From the NCBI GenBank assembly GCA_963717135.1, contig CAVQVN010000002.1:288554-352553 (forward strand): 64,000 nucleotides of DNA. The letters run 5' to 3'. Below the pieces are notes generated by a model. That model made no database searches. It was not told the DNA's origin and was given only the letters and a program-made list of their open reading frames with translations. The position numbers were made by a program, and so were the translations under genes. This document shows, piece after piece, positions 36,401 to 44,811 of this stretch; position 1 is the first letter of the stretch; each line of letters starts with the position of its first letter. Source of the DNA: UBA4744 sp963717135. Its GTDB lineage: Bacteria > Actinomycetota > Acidimicrobiia > Spongiisociales > UBA4744.

Positions 36401-37046
36401 CGTCTACGACGATGATCGACCCGCTGGGACTGATGTAGCCGTAGATGTTGGCGGTCGGCGGAAGATACGCCGGCACCGTTATAGGGTTTCCGCTGGTCGG
36501 ATCGAGAACATCCTTGCCATCTACGCCGACGATGTTCCCCTCAGCGCCAACGAGTGGTGGGCTCGAAACCGGATGGCCCACCGCATCGACAATGGTGGTC
36601 GTCCCATCTGACGCTGTATACACATAGACGTTGGAAGTCGGTGGTACGTAGGGAGGAATCTCCACCGGGCCGCCGACGCCCTCCACGACTTGACCCGAGC
36701 TGTCGACTACCACAAGGTCACCGCTCGGCGTCTTCGTCGTGTCGGGTGGGGTTGGTACGGGCTTGCCCGACGGATCGACGATCATCACCGTCCCGTCAGA
36801 CGCTGTGTACGCGTAGACGTTGTGAATGGGCGGCGAGTAGGCAGGCAGGGTGATCGGCTCTCCGCCCGATCCGGAGATCGCTGACCCGGAGGTGTCCACA
36901 ACGGCGAAACCGCCGTCGGCGCCGACTTCGATGTTCGGCGGCGTCGCGATTGCCTTGCCGGCTGAGTCGACGACAGTAAGGGTCCCGTCCTTCGCCTGGT
37001 GCACGTACAAGCCCCACATGGAGGTATCTACGGTGGTCGCTGCCAT
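33408..37046 (-). CDS. Repeat protein 1 of the Hsp70-dynamin locus, 1212 residues
   Basis: Unrecognised family. I chose ATG 37046 because GGAGGGG lies six bases upstream. An in-frame start twelve codons earlier lacks this. From the N-terminus there are about twelve repeats of 60-75 residues with the core VYVYT-x-DGT-x2-VVDA-x-G-x-PV-x-SPP and a second half ending P-x-Y-x-PP. Repeats 1-7 are divergent. Repeats 8-12 are the 75-residue units of the DNA repeat. The last ~380 residues are acidic, with an internal duplication starting EAIGPVGLGVEEL and EAVGPVGLGANEL. It has no signal peptide or span. The repeats are homologous to those of repeat protein 2. Confidence 0.75.
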   Translation of the reverse strand: MAATTVDTSMWGLYVHQAKDGTLTVVDSAGKAIATPPNIEVGADGGFAVVDTSGSAISGSGGEPITLPAYSPPIHNVYAYTASDGTVMIVDPSGKPVPTPPDTTKTPSGDLVVVDSSGQVVEGVGGPVEIPPYVPPTSNVYVYTASDGTTTIVDAVGHPVSSPPLVGAEGNIVGVDGKDVLDPTSGNPITVPAYLPPTANIYGYISPSGSIIVVDGAGNPVPSPPRVNISPFSGEIVVGGTGSQEVVDPTTGGPITLPRYVPPTANVYVYTNSSGWTFVVDAAGNRVSSPPRVDKEGVVIDQDGKAIVDPSTGDPVTLPPYSPPMSDVYLHTAPNGKTTVVDAAGNPVSSPPFWGHANETLVVFVGSDGQPVLDGNGNPIPVPAFEPTTAPRLLVHIAADGTPEVVDATGKTVSSPPHVAIDSKTGEPVVMNVSGEPLLDAYGNPISLPLFSPPTQGVYAHVMRDPVTGAVDVQIVDAAGNLVPSPPGYTLKPSADPSDPPVVLLTGSDGKPLIDSSGSSISAPLFSPPTQGVYAHVMRDPVTGAVDVQIVDAAGNLVPSPPGYTLKPSADPSDPPVVLLTGSDGKPLIDSSGSSISAPLFSPPTQGVYAHVMRDPVTGAVDVQIVDAAGNLVPSPPGYTLKPSADPSDPPVVLLTGSDGKPLIDSSGSSISAPLFSPPTQGVYAHVMRDPVTGAVDVQIVDAAGNLVPSPPGYTLKPSADPSDPPVVLLTGSDGKPLIDSSGSSISAPLFSPPTQGVYAHVMRDPVTGAVDVQIVDAAGNLVPSPPGYLVTGSGETGQENPVVTLTGADGKPLLDEDGNPISVPLHPSSANPPGAPPPAGEDADVADLPGEDEDETAEVAEDTDTEGTGEPGQAETGAGDGAVGVEEEATSEGRSADLGVEVEPAVSEVREVSTREAEEPSVASAEPGTAVVEVERVGLVGEDLEDASARIGGAATPEIGESMEIGAMEAIGPVGLGVEELAEMVSGRGAEEIETAAREVAGPSVDGGQALDIPDLGPLELDGKGIADSGMENAEFKVEVASPEVVPEADPTGISEGLVAESMESSEAEAMEAVGPVGLGANELIEIIARSEGGVDESGATERAVADPSVGGELALDIPEVSPTANADDFTGIEGKVIPVLELEDVEFKVEMAPIEVESVDFQVQVAEAGTLQEDELEVSDLRGASDEPAEEIIGRLVLAEEDEEPDEPAR
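34681..35702. repeat. 225-bp tandem repeat, about 4.5 copies
   Basis: Direct repeats of exactly 225 bp (starts at 34681, 34906, 35131, 35356 and 35581) inside repeat protein 1, equal to 75 codons. The full copies look identical. They also create long open frames on the opposite strand that have no independent support. Confidence 0.96.
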
Positions 37047-37137
37047 GGCTGCCCCTCCGGGATTCTGATGTCGAAGACTCAATGACCACCGTACGAAGTC
37101 TTGGCAGATCGTGAAAGGGGCGAAGGTCCCAAAGCTG

Positions 37138-39633
37138 CTATCGGTAGCGGAAGCTGTCCACCATCTCGGCAGTGAGGTGGAGATAACTTTCGGGCGCCAG
37201 CGGTTCGTAGGTCAGGTACGGGGAATCGGGCCGCTCGGGTGGGTCGGGCAGGGCGGGCTCGATCTGCGAACCGTCGCTCCAGTGATTGAACGAAGCGATG
37301 ACCACCAGGTCGGGTCGTCGCGGCCCATGGGCAAGTTCCCAGTCCTCACGGTAGCGGTCTCCGCCGCGGCGGTCGTCGTTGAGTTCTGGGTCGCCTACCC
37401 GATTCGCCGACCGTCCCGGGGACACGACCGGTACATACAGGGCATCATCCGGGAGTTCGGAAGCCCAGGCGTAAGTTCGATCGGAATCGCGAGCTAGGAG
37501 GCCGTCGGCTCCGGCTTCGATCCAGATGAGATCCGTGCTTCCGACGACGATCGTTAGCCCCTGACTCCTGACCTCTGCCAGTACGGGAGCCCATGCCTCA
37601 ATGTCGACTCGGTAATCATTAGGTAGATCTAGGAAGAGGAGCGGTAGGGGCTCGCCCCCACCCCGTCCGGGAATCCGTAGCCAGGCGGGACTCTCCGCGT
37701 AGAGTTCCCGAGTGGCGACCGCCAGGTCCAAGACCTCCTGCGGGCTACCTTCGAGGCCGGCCAGCACCAGAGCGAAGGAGAGTTCGTAGCGCTCGGCGAG
37801 CTCGAGCAGCACCGGCATTGCCTCCGCTCCCGGAGTATTCGGGCCCTCCCACTGGACTGCGACGGTGCCGATCCCGGATTGCCGCATCCACGCCAGGTGT
37901 TGCGCAACAACGCCCGGGTCCACGCTGTCGTAGACACCGAGGGCGGGATAGAAGTCGCCGGCGATGTCCTCCGGCGGCGCATAATCCCCATCGCCGGCCC
38001 AGCCGCCCCACTCCCCGCGCCTGTCGGGGACCATCAGATTGCTGAAGTAGAGGGCCAGGACGTTGGGCGCCGGTGTCGGTCCCTCGACCGGAGGGAGAGC
38101 ACCGCCGGGTTGTGGTTCCGGTTCCTCGCCAGGTTGGGGCTCTGGTTCTGTGCCGGGATCCGGTTCTGTCTGGTGCGTCGTCTGATCGATGGGCATCGTC
38201 TGATCGGTGGGCGTCGTCACGCTTTCTTCGCCGCCGAGGAACACGATCCCAAGGATGATGGCCGCCGCTGCCACCAGTACCGCGACCATGCCCATCGGAC
38301 GAATTCGAAAACGCCGGGCAGCAACCCCTGGGGTCGGCGCTTCGCCTTCCTTTGGCCCTTCCGGGTCGGTGGGGGACGGCTCCGGTTCGTGAGTCGGCAA
38401 CCCGGGCGGTTTCAGCTCCTCCGGCTCTAGGTCGATTCTGGCCGGCTCCGGTCTTGGTCCCACAGGGGCCGCGACACCATCTGGGAACGTTTCCGCTTCG
38501 GTGATGTCCGGTATCACCGGCGCCTCTTCATCGAAAGGCGGCACCGTGGCCGTCGCCCCGGTCGACCGGGTGGCGCCCAACTCTCCGGCGCTGGCGGCGC
38601 CGAGGGCGATTGCATATTTGGGGTGAGCGCCCAGGCCGATCGGCAGTCCGGTCGCCTCGCGGACCATTTCGCCGACAATCGGGATCCGCGAGGAGCCGCC
38701 CACCAACAGCACCCGTGATAGGTCCCCGAATTCAAGTCCGGCGCTGCGTACCACCCGGGTCAGTGTGGATATGGTTTCCCGCAGTCGCGGTCTGATCATG
38801 TCCTCGAACTCCGCCCGGGTCAGACGGACCTCGGTGTGCAGGCTGGGGAGCATCACCGGGATCGCCGCCTCGGTGTCCGAAGACAGTCCCTCTTTAGCGT
38901 CCCGGCAGTCCCCGCGGAGGCGGGCCAGCGCCGAGGTGACCGCCGGGTCGGCAGGATCGAGGCCTTCCAACGCCCGCCCCAGTGAGCGACGCACGTGCTC
39001 GAATACTGCCTCGTCTAGATCGATTCCGCCGAACCGCTCCAGGCCATCCGGGGTGCCGAGCGGTTCGAAGCCGGCGTCGGTGCGGCGGACCAGCGCCGCG
39101 TCAAATGTTCCCCCGCCCAGGTCGTAGACCGCCACCGCCTCCCCGACTTCGATGCGTTCCAAGCCGGAGTAGTGGACCGCGGCGGCTTGCGGTTCGGTGA
39201 TGAACTCCACCACCGCCAATTCGGCCAGGTGGCCGACCTGTTCGAGGAGGTCGAGCTTGTAGGGCCCGTAGTTGGCCGGGTGGCTGAGGACCACCTTGGC
39301 CGGCAGAGCAGTTTGCTGCTGGGCAATACGGTCGACGATGCCGCGCAGCAGATGGGCCATCAGGGTCTCGGCGCCGTAGGGGGTGCCGCCGATCACGATC
39401 GGGGTCGGATCGCCGAGACGCCTTTTGAACTCTCTGGCCACCCGAGTCGGCTCGGTGACGCCCCTCCGTTCAGCCGCCTCCCCCGTCAGGACCGTACCGT
39501 CGATGCGTAAGGCCACCACGGACGGGATGGTGGCCGTTTGGGAGCCCAGCGGAAAGATCTCGACGCGACCGCCTTCGCTGAGGGCGGCGGCGCTGAAGGT
39601 GGTGCCGAGATCCACGCTCAGGAGATACGAAAT
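37138..39633 (-). CDS. Hsp70-NBD / transmembrane / GH99-like fusion protein
   Basis: 831 residues. Residues 1-350 are an Hsp70 actin-like ATPase: DLGTTFS (8-14), AVYDLGGGTFD (168-178) and LLVGGSSRIP (309-318). No Hsp70 substrate-binding domain follows. A Pro/Glu linker leads to one span (447-467), flanked by RRFRIRP, so the C-terminus should be outside. Residues 523-831 resemble glycoside hydrolase family 99: FYPALGVYDSVDPGVVAQHL, then GTVAVQWEG, and SFNHWSDGSQIEPA near the end. The start is probably ATT 39633 with GAGGTGA five bases before it. TTG 39666 is the alternative. It diverges from the iniA-like gene over ~70 bp. Confidence 0.85.
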   Translation of the reverse strand: MSYLLSVDLGTTFSAAALSEGGRVEIFPLGSQTATIPSVVALRIDGTVLTGEAAERRGVTEPTRVAREFKRRLGDPTPIVIGGTPYGAETLMAHLLRGIVDRIAQQQTALPAKVVLSHPANYGPYKLDLLEQVGHLAELAVVEFITEPQAAAVHYSGLERIEVGEAVAVYDLGGGTFDAALVRRTDAGFEPLGTPDGLERFGGIDLDEAVFEHVRRSLGRALEGLDPADPAVTSALARLRGDCRDAKEGLSSDTEAAIPVMLPSLHTEVRLTRAEFEDMIRPRLRETISTLTRVVRSAGLEFGDLSRVLLVGGSSRIPIVGEMVREATGLPIGLGAHPKYAIALGAASAGELGATRSTGATATVPPFDEEAPVIPDITEAETFPDGVAAPVGPRPEPARIDLEPEELKPPGLPTHEPEPSPTDPEGPKEGEAPTPGVAARRFRIRPMGMVAVLVAAAAIILGIVFLGGEESVTTPTDQTMPIDQTTHQTEPDPGTEPEPQPGEEPEPQPGGALPPVEGPTPAPNVLALYFSNLMVPDRRGEWGGWAGDGDYAPPEDIAGDFYPALGVYDSVDPGVVAQHLAWMRQSGIGTVAVQWEGPNTPGAEAMPVLLELAERYELSFALVLAGLEGSPQEVLDLAVATRELYAESPAWLRIPGRGGGEPLPLLFLDLPNDYRVDIEAWAPVLAEVRSQGLTIVVGSTDLIWIEAGADGLLARDSDRTYAWASELPDDALYVPVVSPGRSANRVGDPELNDDRRGGDRYREDWELAHGPRRPDLVVIASFNHWSDGSQIEPALPDPPERPDSPYLTYEPLAPESYLHLTAEMVDSFRYR

Positions 39634-39705
39634 AGTGTCACCTCGACCGTCGGACGCATTACCCAACCTAGTATCGGATCGAGACGCCGATCGGACAGGG
39701 GGCGT

Positions 39706-41559
39706 ATGACCGCGGATTCTGAAGCGGCCCTCGGAGAGCCTGGTCTCGATCCCGCCACCGTGTCGGACCTTCTGGAACGGGGCATCGAGGCCTGCACAGC
39801 CTGGAACCGAGGGGACCTGGCCGCCAAGTTGCGGTTGGCGGAAGTACGTCTGGCGCGGCCGTCGACGCTGGTGTGTGTGGTCGGCGAATACAAACAGGGC
39901 AAGAGCTTGCTCATCGACGCCCTGGTCGGATCCCCCGTCTGCCCGGTGGACGATGATCTCGCCACTTCTGCGATAACCGCTGTCTACGGCGCTGAAACGC
40001 CTGAAGCGCGGGTGCGACGCGTTGTAGGTAGCCGTCCGCTGGTGGAAGCGGTCCCGGTCGAGGAACTGCGTCGCTACGTCACCGAGTTCGGCGACCCGGC
40101 CGACCGGTCAGGTATCGAACTCGTAGAAGTGGGTATCCCCAGCCCGGCGCTGGACGAAGGTTTGACCCTGGTCGATACTCCCGGAGTCGGAGGTATTCTC
40201 CGCCAGCACACGACTACCACGGTCCGATTCCTCGGGCTCACCGATGCGGTCATCTTCGTCACCGACGCCTCCCAAGAACTGACCGCACCCGAGGTCGATT
40301 TCCTCGAGCAAGCCAAAGAGGTGTGTCCCGCCGTGCTGTTGGTAGTAACCAAGATCGATCTCTATCTCGAGTGGCAACGGATCCTGGATCGGAATCGACG
40401 GCATCTCGCCGAGCGGGGTGTCGACCTTCAGCCGATACCCGTCTCGTCGACCTTGCGTATGGAAGCGCTCGATCGCGATGATCCCGTTCTAGAGGCCGAG
40501 AGTGGAATCCCCGATCTCCTCGCCACCATTCGCGATCAGGTCCTGGAAGGGGCCAAGCGTCGGAGCGCTGCCCGGGCCGTCGACGAACTGCGCTGGGGGC
40601 TCCACAGGTTGCTGGAGCCGATCGACGCCGAACTGACCATTCTCGATGATCCGGCTACCGCCGCCGACGATTTAGCGCGTCTCCAGGGCATAGCGGATCG
40701 GTTGAAGGAGCTTCAGGAGGCGGGATCCCGCTGGTCTACCCTGCTCAACGACGGCTTCACCGACCTTCGCTCCGAGGTCGACTACCGACTGCGGACGGCA
40801 GTGCGAACGCTTCTCGCCAAAGTCGACCGTCAGCTCGAAGACCTGGATCCCGCATCCGATTGGGACCGCTTCGCTCGGGAGGTCCAGGAGGGCATGAGCA
40901 TCACGGTCGGGGAAGCGTTCGCCGCCATCGATGAGGGCGTAGAAGGGATCAGCAACCGGATAGCCACGCTGCTGTTCAAAGAGGAAGAAGTGCTTCCGGT
41001 TCTCGGGGCCACCGACACCCTTGACGCGACGGCGGTCTGGGCCGGCACCGAGCGCGAGGTCAAGACGGCAGAAGGGAAACTCGTCACGGGCGCGCTGTCG
41101 ACGGGTCTCACCGCGCTGCGAGGTGGCTCGAGCGGCATGATCCTGCTCGGCATGGTGGGCAACCTGGCCGGCGTCGCGCTTGCCGCCCCAATATCAGTCG
41201 GCGTGGCAGTGTTCTTCGGCGCCAAGCAGGTCCTCGATACCCGCAAGGCCGCGCTCAAACAACGGCGCCAGGAAGCCCGGACGGTTGTGCGACAGTACGT
41301 CGACGAGGTGAACCTCGAGATGAGCAATCGAATCCGACAGGCCGTTCAGGACTCCCATCGGACCCTTCGGGACCACTACTCGGCTCGCCTCCAAGAGTTG
41401 TCACGCAGCACGACTGCGGCGCTGCAAGCGACCCAGGAGAGTCTGGCCAAGGACCAGTCCGGCCGTCGGCAGCGATCCGAACAACTGCGACAGTGGTCTA
41501 CCCAGCTTCACCAGCAACTCGCCAGGCTGCCGTCAAGCCACGCACTGGGTCCGACATGA
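39706..41559 (+). CDS. Dynamin-like GTPase, IniA-like
   Basis: 617 residues from ATG 39706. GTPase motifs: G1 GEYKQGKS (60-67), G3 DTPG (157-160), G4 TKID (215-218). A long helical stalk follows, and a hydrophobic stretch (~residues 465-510: GMILLGMVGNLAGVALAAPISVGVAVFFG) should insert in or span the membrane. Length and layout match mycobacterial IniA, a bacterial dynamin linked to cell-wall stress. Its TGA overlaps the ATG of the next gene, so the pair is co-translated. IniA-like is a family call, and I give no gene symbol because orthology is unproved. Confidence 0.85.
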   Translation: MTADSEAALGEPGLDPATVSDLLERGIEACTAWNRGDLAAKLRLAEVRLARPSTLVCVVGEYKQGKSLLIDALVGSPVCPVDDDLATSAITAVYGAETPEARVRRVVGSRPLVEAVPVEELRRYVTEFGDPADRSGIELVEVGIPSPALDEGLTLVDTPGVGGILRQHTTTTVRFLGLTDAVIFVTDASQELTAPEVDFLEQAKEVCPAVLLVVTKIDLYLEWQRILDRNRRHLAERGVDLQPIPVSSTLRMEALDRDDPVLEAESGIPDLLATIRDQVLEGAKRRSAARAVDELRWGLHRLLEPIDAELTILDDPATAADDLARLQGIADRLKELQEAGSRWSTLLNDGFTDLRSEVDYRLRTAVRTLLAKVDRQLEDLDPASDWDRFAREVQEGMSITVGEAFAAIDEGVEGISNRIATLLFKEEEVLPVLGATDTLDATAVWAGTEREVKTAEGKLVTGALSTGLTALRGGSSGMILLGMVGNLAGVALAAPISVGVAVFFGAKQVLDTRKAALKQRRQEARTVVRQYVDEVNLEMSNRIRQAVQDSHRTLRDHYSARLQELSRSTTAALQATQESLAKDQSGRRQRSEQLRQWSTQLHQQLARLPSSHALGPT

Positions 41560-43067
41560 ATTTGCCTTCGAACCCCGCAGCAGCCCGATCCGAGATGAGT
41601 ATGGCCGACCGGATCACCCAAGTGTGTCAGATCGCCTCGACGGTGGCAGAAGGCCGAGGCACCCCCGAGGTCGAGGCCATCCAGGCTCGCTTTGAAGAAC
41701 CTCTGCGGGTCGCGATCGCCGGTCGCGTCAAAGCGGGAAAATCGACCCTGTTGAACGCCCTCGTCGGGGAACGGCTGGCAGCGACCGACGCTGGAGAGTG
41801 CACGCGCATCGTCACCTGGTATCGGCGGGGGTCGACCTACGGGGTCCGGGCAGCGCTCCGGGATGGCGGCAACGAGGAGCTCCGCTTCACCCGGGAGGAC
41901 GGTGCCTTGGACATCCATCTCGGTTCCCGGCAGGTCGACGAGGTCGACTGGCTCGACGTCCGCTGGCCTTCCGGCCGCCTGGCTCAGTTCACGTTGGTCG
42001 ACACGCCCGGTCTGGAGTCGCTCGACGAGGAGCGATCGCACCGTACCAAGGTGCTCCTCGGTATCGAAGAGGAAGGACACAGCCAGGTCGACGCGGTGAT
42101 CTACTTGATGCGCCACCTCCACCGATCCGACGCCGAGTTCCTGGACACCTTCATGGACCGGTCGCTGTCCCGCCCCTCCCCCGTCAACGCCGTTGCGGTC
42201 CTTTCGCGAGCGGACGAGATCGGCGCCGGCCGGCTCGACGCCCTCGAATCCGCCTCCGCGATCGCGGAACGATACGCCGCCGACGACCGGGTGCGATCGT
42301 TGTGTGCCACGGTGCTGCCGGTGGCAGGTTTGATTGCCGAGACCGGCTTCACCCTCCGCGAGGAAGAAGTAGCTCGGCTCCGGGAGCTGACTGCGATACC
42401 GTGGGGTGAGCTCGAGGGCATGCTCCTATCAGTGGAGCGATTCTGCGCCCCCGGAGTGAGCCCGCTAACTGCCGAGTACCGGCGAGATCTGTTGCTCCGG
42501 CTGGGCCTGTTCGGCGTTCGATTCTGCCTCGACCAATTGCAGACGCGTCCAGGGGCAACCGCCACCCAACTGGCGCAAAGACTGGTCGGAGCGTCCGGCA
42601 TCGAAAGGCTCATCGACGTGCTGGAAGGACACCTCGGTGCGCGATCGGTCGTGCTGAAGGCCCGATCGGCGCTCAGCGGCCTGCGTGCCCTGGCGGTCGA
42701 GTTGAAGAGGTTCGATCCCCCCGGCAGCGAAAACCTCCGCGCTTCCATCGAGCGGGTCGAAGCAGGTGCACACGAGTTGGCCGAGCTGCGTCTGCTGCAC
42801 CTGCTGCTCACCGGTGCAGTCGATCTGCCCGAGGAACAGAAGCAAGAGATCGCCCGACTAACCGCCGGCGGGGATCCGGCCGAGCGGTTGGGGCTGCCCG
42901 CCGGGACCGGGCTCGATGTGGAGCGCGCTGAGACTCTGCAACGGCTCGAGGTCTGGAGGACCAGGGCAGCGCATCCGTTGACCGACCGGGCCACTGCAGA
43001 TGCTTGCGAGATTGTCGCCCATTCGTACGAGCGGCTTTTCGCAGAGCTTCAAGCGGGATCCCACTAG
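41556..43067 (+). CDS. Dynamin-like GTPase, IniC-like
   Basis: 503 residues, start ATG 41556 overlapping the TGA of the iniA-like gene (ATGA). G1 GRVKAGKST (56-64), G3 DTPG (149-152), and SRAD (217-220) in the G4 place, where NKxD or TKxD is usual. No convincing membrane span is present. The pair of a longer membrane-type and a shorter soluble-type dynamin is the iniA-iniC arrangement of mycobacteria (IniC is of similar length). It probably forms heteromers with its partner. Confidence 0.85.
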   Translation: MNLPSNPAAARSEMSMADRITQVCQIASTVAEGRGTPEVEAIQARFEEPLRVAIAGRVKAGKSTLLNALVGERLAATDAGECTRIVTWYRRGSTYGVRAALRDGGNEELRFTREDGALDIHLGSRQVDEVDWLDVRWPSGRLAQFTLVDTPGLESLDEERSHRTKVLLGIEEEGHSQVDAVIYLMRHLHRSDAEFLDTFMDRSLSRPSPVNAVAVLSRADEIGAGRLDALESASAIAERYAADDRVRSLCATVLPVAGLIAETGFTLREEEVARLRELTAIPWGELEGMLLSVERFCAPGVSPLTAEYRRDLLLRLGLFGVRFCLDQLQTRPGATATQLAQRLVGASGIERLIDVLEGHLGARSVVLKARSALSGLRALAVELKRFDPPGSENLRASIERVEAGAHELAELRLLHLLLTGAVDLPEEQKQEIARLTAGGDPAERLGLPAGTGLDVERAETLQRLEVWRTRAAHPLTDRATADACEIVAHSYERLFAELQAGSH

Positions 43068-43121
43068 TTACTCGAGCCACTCGAAGGAACATCCTGGTCT
43101 TCGACGGGAGCATTTGCCGCT

Positions 43122-43554
43122 GTGGTCGTGGTCGGTCTGATGACAGACCAGTTGGTGAACAACGATGATTCGACACCCGTTGCCGCAGCAGACGCTGCAC
43201 CGGCCGTGACCTTTGATGGAACAACCTGCAGTTATGTCGGGCCGACCCTGATTGAAGAGGGCATCGTGGAGGTCTCCATGATCAACTCGGCAGATGTGGT
43301 CTTCGCTCTTTCCGGATGGCTCATGGAAGGGGAGGCGCTCGAAGCTGATCTGCAACGGACACCCATCGGCGTGCTGATATGGCAACGCCCCCCGGTACAC
43401 CTCTGCTCGGCGGCGAGTCGACGTGGCTTTCCCGGCGGTCGTCGGTCAATCCCGGACCAGCGCGTGGCTGCTAACGCCCGGGACCTATTTGCTGGACCGC
43501 AAGACCGTCGATCACGTGTGGCGATCGGCCCGAATCGAGGTCGTTGCTCCCTGA
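43122..43554 (+). pseudogene. Broken gene for a small secreted or membrane-anchored protein
   Basis: The frame from GTG 43122 reads a hydrophobic segment (VVVVGLMTDQ), then TCSYVGPTLIEEGIVEVSMIN ... ALEADLQRTPIG. Coherent coding then moves to the frame ADMATPPGTPLLGGESTW (43373-43426) and again to VAFPAVVGQSRTSAWLLTPG ... SARIEVVAP, ending TGA 43554. Two small indels therefore interrupt about 145 codons. The start may lie further upstream. The family is not recognised. Confidence 0.65.
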
Positions 43555-43632
43555 CCAATAACGGGCAGACCGATCAGAACGCGAGGGTTGAGTGTCCCTC
43601 AGCCCATCTGCCCGGCTCATCAGCGGTCATCG

Positions 43633-44112
43633 TCAAGTCTGGCCGGCGATATCACAGAACTTGGCAAGGCTGAAGGGGTCTGACTCGTTCCATTCATTAA
43701 GGACCGTCATGTCCCTGAACGCCCAGTACTCACCGAAGCCCGGATCGCCGGACTCGGGAGACGCACCCAGTTCATCCGCCACCAAGACGTCCGCCCGACC
43801 GAAGATCTCAGTCAGTTTTGCGTAGGTGATGCCGTAGAGATCGTCCACTGCCGCCTGCCAGGCGTCCTCGTACGCGACCCCGTCAAGGCCATCGGGAATC
43901 GCGTCGGTGATCTGTTCGGACATCGTCAGATTCAGATACCCGAAGTCTTCGAAGCCGGTGTCATAGCTGGCGGCTTCGAAGCAGGCATCAAGTTCGTCCT
44001 GGGAGAGCGACGACGAACACGAGGATGTAAATAGGGCGCCCACCAGGAGGATGACGATGTTCCTTCGCACTACCGGCCAGGCTACTAGGGCCCGGAGAGA
44101 CCCCAGCCTCAT
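43633..44112 (-). CDS. Lipoprotein of unknown function, 159 residues
   Basis: The start at ATG 44112 overlaps the upstream TGA (ATGA). A signal peptide with an arginine-rich front (MRLGSLRALVAW..RR) and lipobox TSSC is followed by an acidic ~125-residue domain (QDELDACFEAASYDTGFEDFG). It probably sits on the outer face of the membrane. The coupled partner is the four-span protein upstream. I do not recognise the family. Confidence 0.7.
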   Translation of the reverse strand: MRLGSLRALVAWPVVRRNIVILLVGALFTSSCSSSLSQDELDACFEAASYDTGFEDFGYLNLTMSEQITDAIPDGLDGVAYEDAWQAAVDDLYGITYAKLTEIFGRADVLVADELGASPESGDPGFGEYWAFRDMTVLNEWNESDPFSLAKFCDIAGQT

Positions 44113-44702
44113 GTGTCGAGAACCGAGCTGAGCCGTCGTTCGCCCTCGCCGCCCACGAACCACCACAGGCCGACTCCGAGTGCTCCGAGGGTCGCGATAC
44201 CCACAAACGCGAGATAGGAGACAGTCCACCAAGAACCGTGATCGTTCAGCACGGGCAGACCCAGCACCAAACCCAGCAAGAAGGCCGCCAACCCGCCGAT
44301 GGTTATGAAGATCGTCACGAATCCGAACCATGTGAAACCCGGGCCGAACGCCAAGACAACGACTTTGCGCCGGCTAAGTGGAAACAAGTAGGTGTCTTCG
44401 ATCCGGGCGGCGAGGAGGGTCCCTTCACCGACGGCGGCGTTGACATCGGCTTCCAGACGAGCCGCGTAATGGCGGGCGAAGAGAAGATATGAAGCATCGA
44501 ACGCGGTCATCGTCGCCCCAAACAGGGCCATGACGGGAACCAGCAAAAAAGCCTCCTCAACCTCCCACCAACCCAGGATGAGCAGCGCCAGGATGGTGAT
44601 CAAGGTCGTGCGCACATCCGAGAAGAACCTCGCGTGGTAGTAGCGGGTCATTCCTCGCATGCGGCCAAGTTGTTGTACCTGGATCCGAATTCGGTCATCC
44701 AT
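44109..44702 (-). CDS. Four-span membrane protein, ~197 residues
   Basis: I prefer ATG 44702 (MDDRIRIQVQQL) over 44729. Spans lie near residues 33-48, 52-72, 115-140 and 165-185, and a cytoplasmic loop follows the second pair (RHYAARLEADVNAAVGEG). The TGA overlaps the ATG of the lipoprotein, so the two are co-translated. No family is recognised. Confidence 0.7.
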   Translation of the reverse strand: MDDRIRIQVQQLGRMRGMTRYYHARFFSDVRTTLITILALLILGWWEVEEAFLLVPVMALFGATMTAFDASYLLFARHYAARLEADVNAAVGEGTLLAARIEDTYLFPLSRRKVVVLAFGPGFTWFGFVTIFITIGGLAAFLLGLVLGLPVLNDHGSWWTVSYLAFVGIATLGALGVGLWWFVGGEGERRLSSVLDT

Positions 44703-44811
44703 GCGACTCACTCTAGAAAAATGCATCATCTAGTCTGGTTCCGGCCTCGAACAACTAGCGAAAGAGGCGCCGGCGCTGCGCTCAAACAACCTACCCAGGA
44801 GTGTGGCCCGA

